Source: an uncultured Clostridia bacterium (lineage in GTDB: Bacteria > Bacillota > Clostridia > Christensenellales > Borkfalkiaceae). From it: DNA of 32,334 bases. The notes beneath the pieces were generated by a model. That model worked only from the letters and a program-made list of their open reading frames with translations, ran no database searches and had not been told where the DNA came from. The position numbers were made by a program, and so were the translations under genes. This document shows positions 32,150 through 32,334 of this stretch, piece by piece (positions within the stretch are counted from its first letter, which is position 1; each line of letters begins with the position of its first letter). The stretch is taken from contig CALVLV010000023.1 of assembly GCA_944341075.1 (NCBI GenBank), positions 1 through 32,334 of the forward strand, in the 5' to 3' direction.

Positions 32150-32290
32150 GCGTGTAAAAAAAGAGATATCGTGAATACGATATCTCTTAATATGGAGCTG
32201 CTAACCGGATTTGTAAGGAGCGGAGCGACGGAATAGCCATTGTTCGCCGCAAGGCACAATGGCGTCCATATTTCGATGATCCGGTTGGCA
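32150..32290 (-). repeat. Tandem tRNA-tail repeat, complete copy 2
   Basis: The unit is 141 bases. Read on the minus strand it starts with an arm (32279-32292) that pairs over about 14 positions with 32197-32210. Between them is the inner hairpin GCCATTGT/ACAATGGC (32236-32243 with 32256-32263). The 3' part, at 32193-32213, reads CAAATCCGGTTAGCAGCTCCA. This looks like the T-loop, T-stem, acceptor strand and CCA of a tRNA, probably of the threonine type. A strong intrinsic terminator follows. Confidence 0.88.
32156..32188 (-). terminator. Intrinsic terminator inside repeat copy 2
   Basis: A perfect 12-bp stem AAGAGATATCGT/ACGATATCTCTT with a 4-base loop is followed on the minus strand by a run of seven or more T. 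It lies four bases after the tRNA-like CCA. Confidence 0.85.
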
Positions 32291-32334
32291 GCGTGTAAAA
32301 AAAGAGATATCGTGAATACGATATCTCTTAATAT
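32291..32334 (-). repeat. Tandem tRNA-tail repeat, copy 3 cut by the window edge
   Basis: The first 44 bases repeat 32150-32193 without a difference and include the same terminator stem (32302-32329). The rest lies beyond the window, so the array or its parent tRNA gene continues to the right. Confidence 0.88.

Noticed and set aside
31699-32259. Minus-strand frame of 186 residues over the right-edge repeats
   Set aside because: It translates the tandem repeats, shows a duplicated peptide only because of the DNA repeat, crosses terminators, and runs antisense into the dnaD-like gene.
32011-32334. CRISPR array
   Set aside because: Units are about 140 bases and near-identical throughout, with no unique spacers; CRISPR repeats are shorter and alternate with spacers.

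Overview
The window looks like chromosomal DNA from a low-to-mid GC Bacillota, most likely an uncultured anaerobic Clostridia-type gut organism (inference). The signs are AGGAGG-type ribosome binding sites, TTGaca/TATAAT promoters with 17-base spacing, intrinsic terminators, a DUF4364 regulator, the UPF0210/ACT pair, an NfnAB-type electron-bifurcating transhydrogenase, a bifunctional AdhE, an ECF-type vitamin transporter subunit and DnaD/DnaI-type primosome parts. Most genes are on the minus strand.

Left part (1-9.0 kb). An ECF S component, type III pantothenate kinase and homoserine dehydrogenase form one minus-strand operon behind a structured leader. Next come a tiny cysteine-rich plus-strand gene, a Nudix hydrolase with an unknown partner, and a plus-strand DUF4364/TSCPD pair. 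A minus-strand operon then encodes NfnA, NfnB and a small unknown protein. NfnA has an extra N-terminal domain and a second, well-placed start.

Middle (9.0-16.8 kb). adhE and an aminoglycoside-phosphotransferase-fold kinase form an operon. After it lies a tRNA-Leu(CAG) locus with unusual architecture: two perfect 41-bp repeats containing 5' tRNA fragments sit upstream, and a fold-back element ending in a copy of the tRNA 3' end sits downstream. A WapI/DUF6228-like small gene, a kinase/esterase operon and an AraC regulator follow.

Right part (16.8-30.0 kb). A run of eleven minus-strand genes is spaced by overlaps or short gaps: sbcD, sbcC, a degenerate alpha/beta hydrolase, signal peptidase I, an ACT protein, UPF0210, pepF, dnaB, Sua5/TsaC, a YwlE-like phosphatase and rpiB. 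It joins DNA repair and replication, protein export and turnover, and tRNA modification. Divergently, a plus-strand gene encodes a DnaD protein fused to the zinc module of a DnaI-type helicase loader.

Right edge (31.9-32.3 kb). Behind that gene's terminator is a tandem array of roughly 140-bp units running off the window. Read on the minus strand, each unit ends in a tRNA 3'-end-like sequence with CCA followed by a strong intrinsic terminator. The architecture (antisense arm, inner hairpin, tRNA tail) matches the element beside tRNA-Leu. This shared tRNA-tail fold-back design is the most interesting feature of the window.
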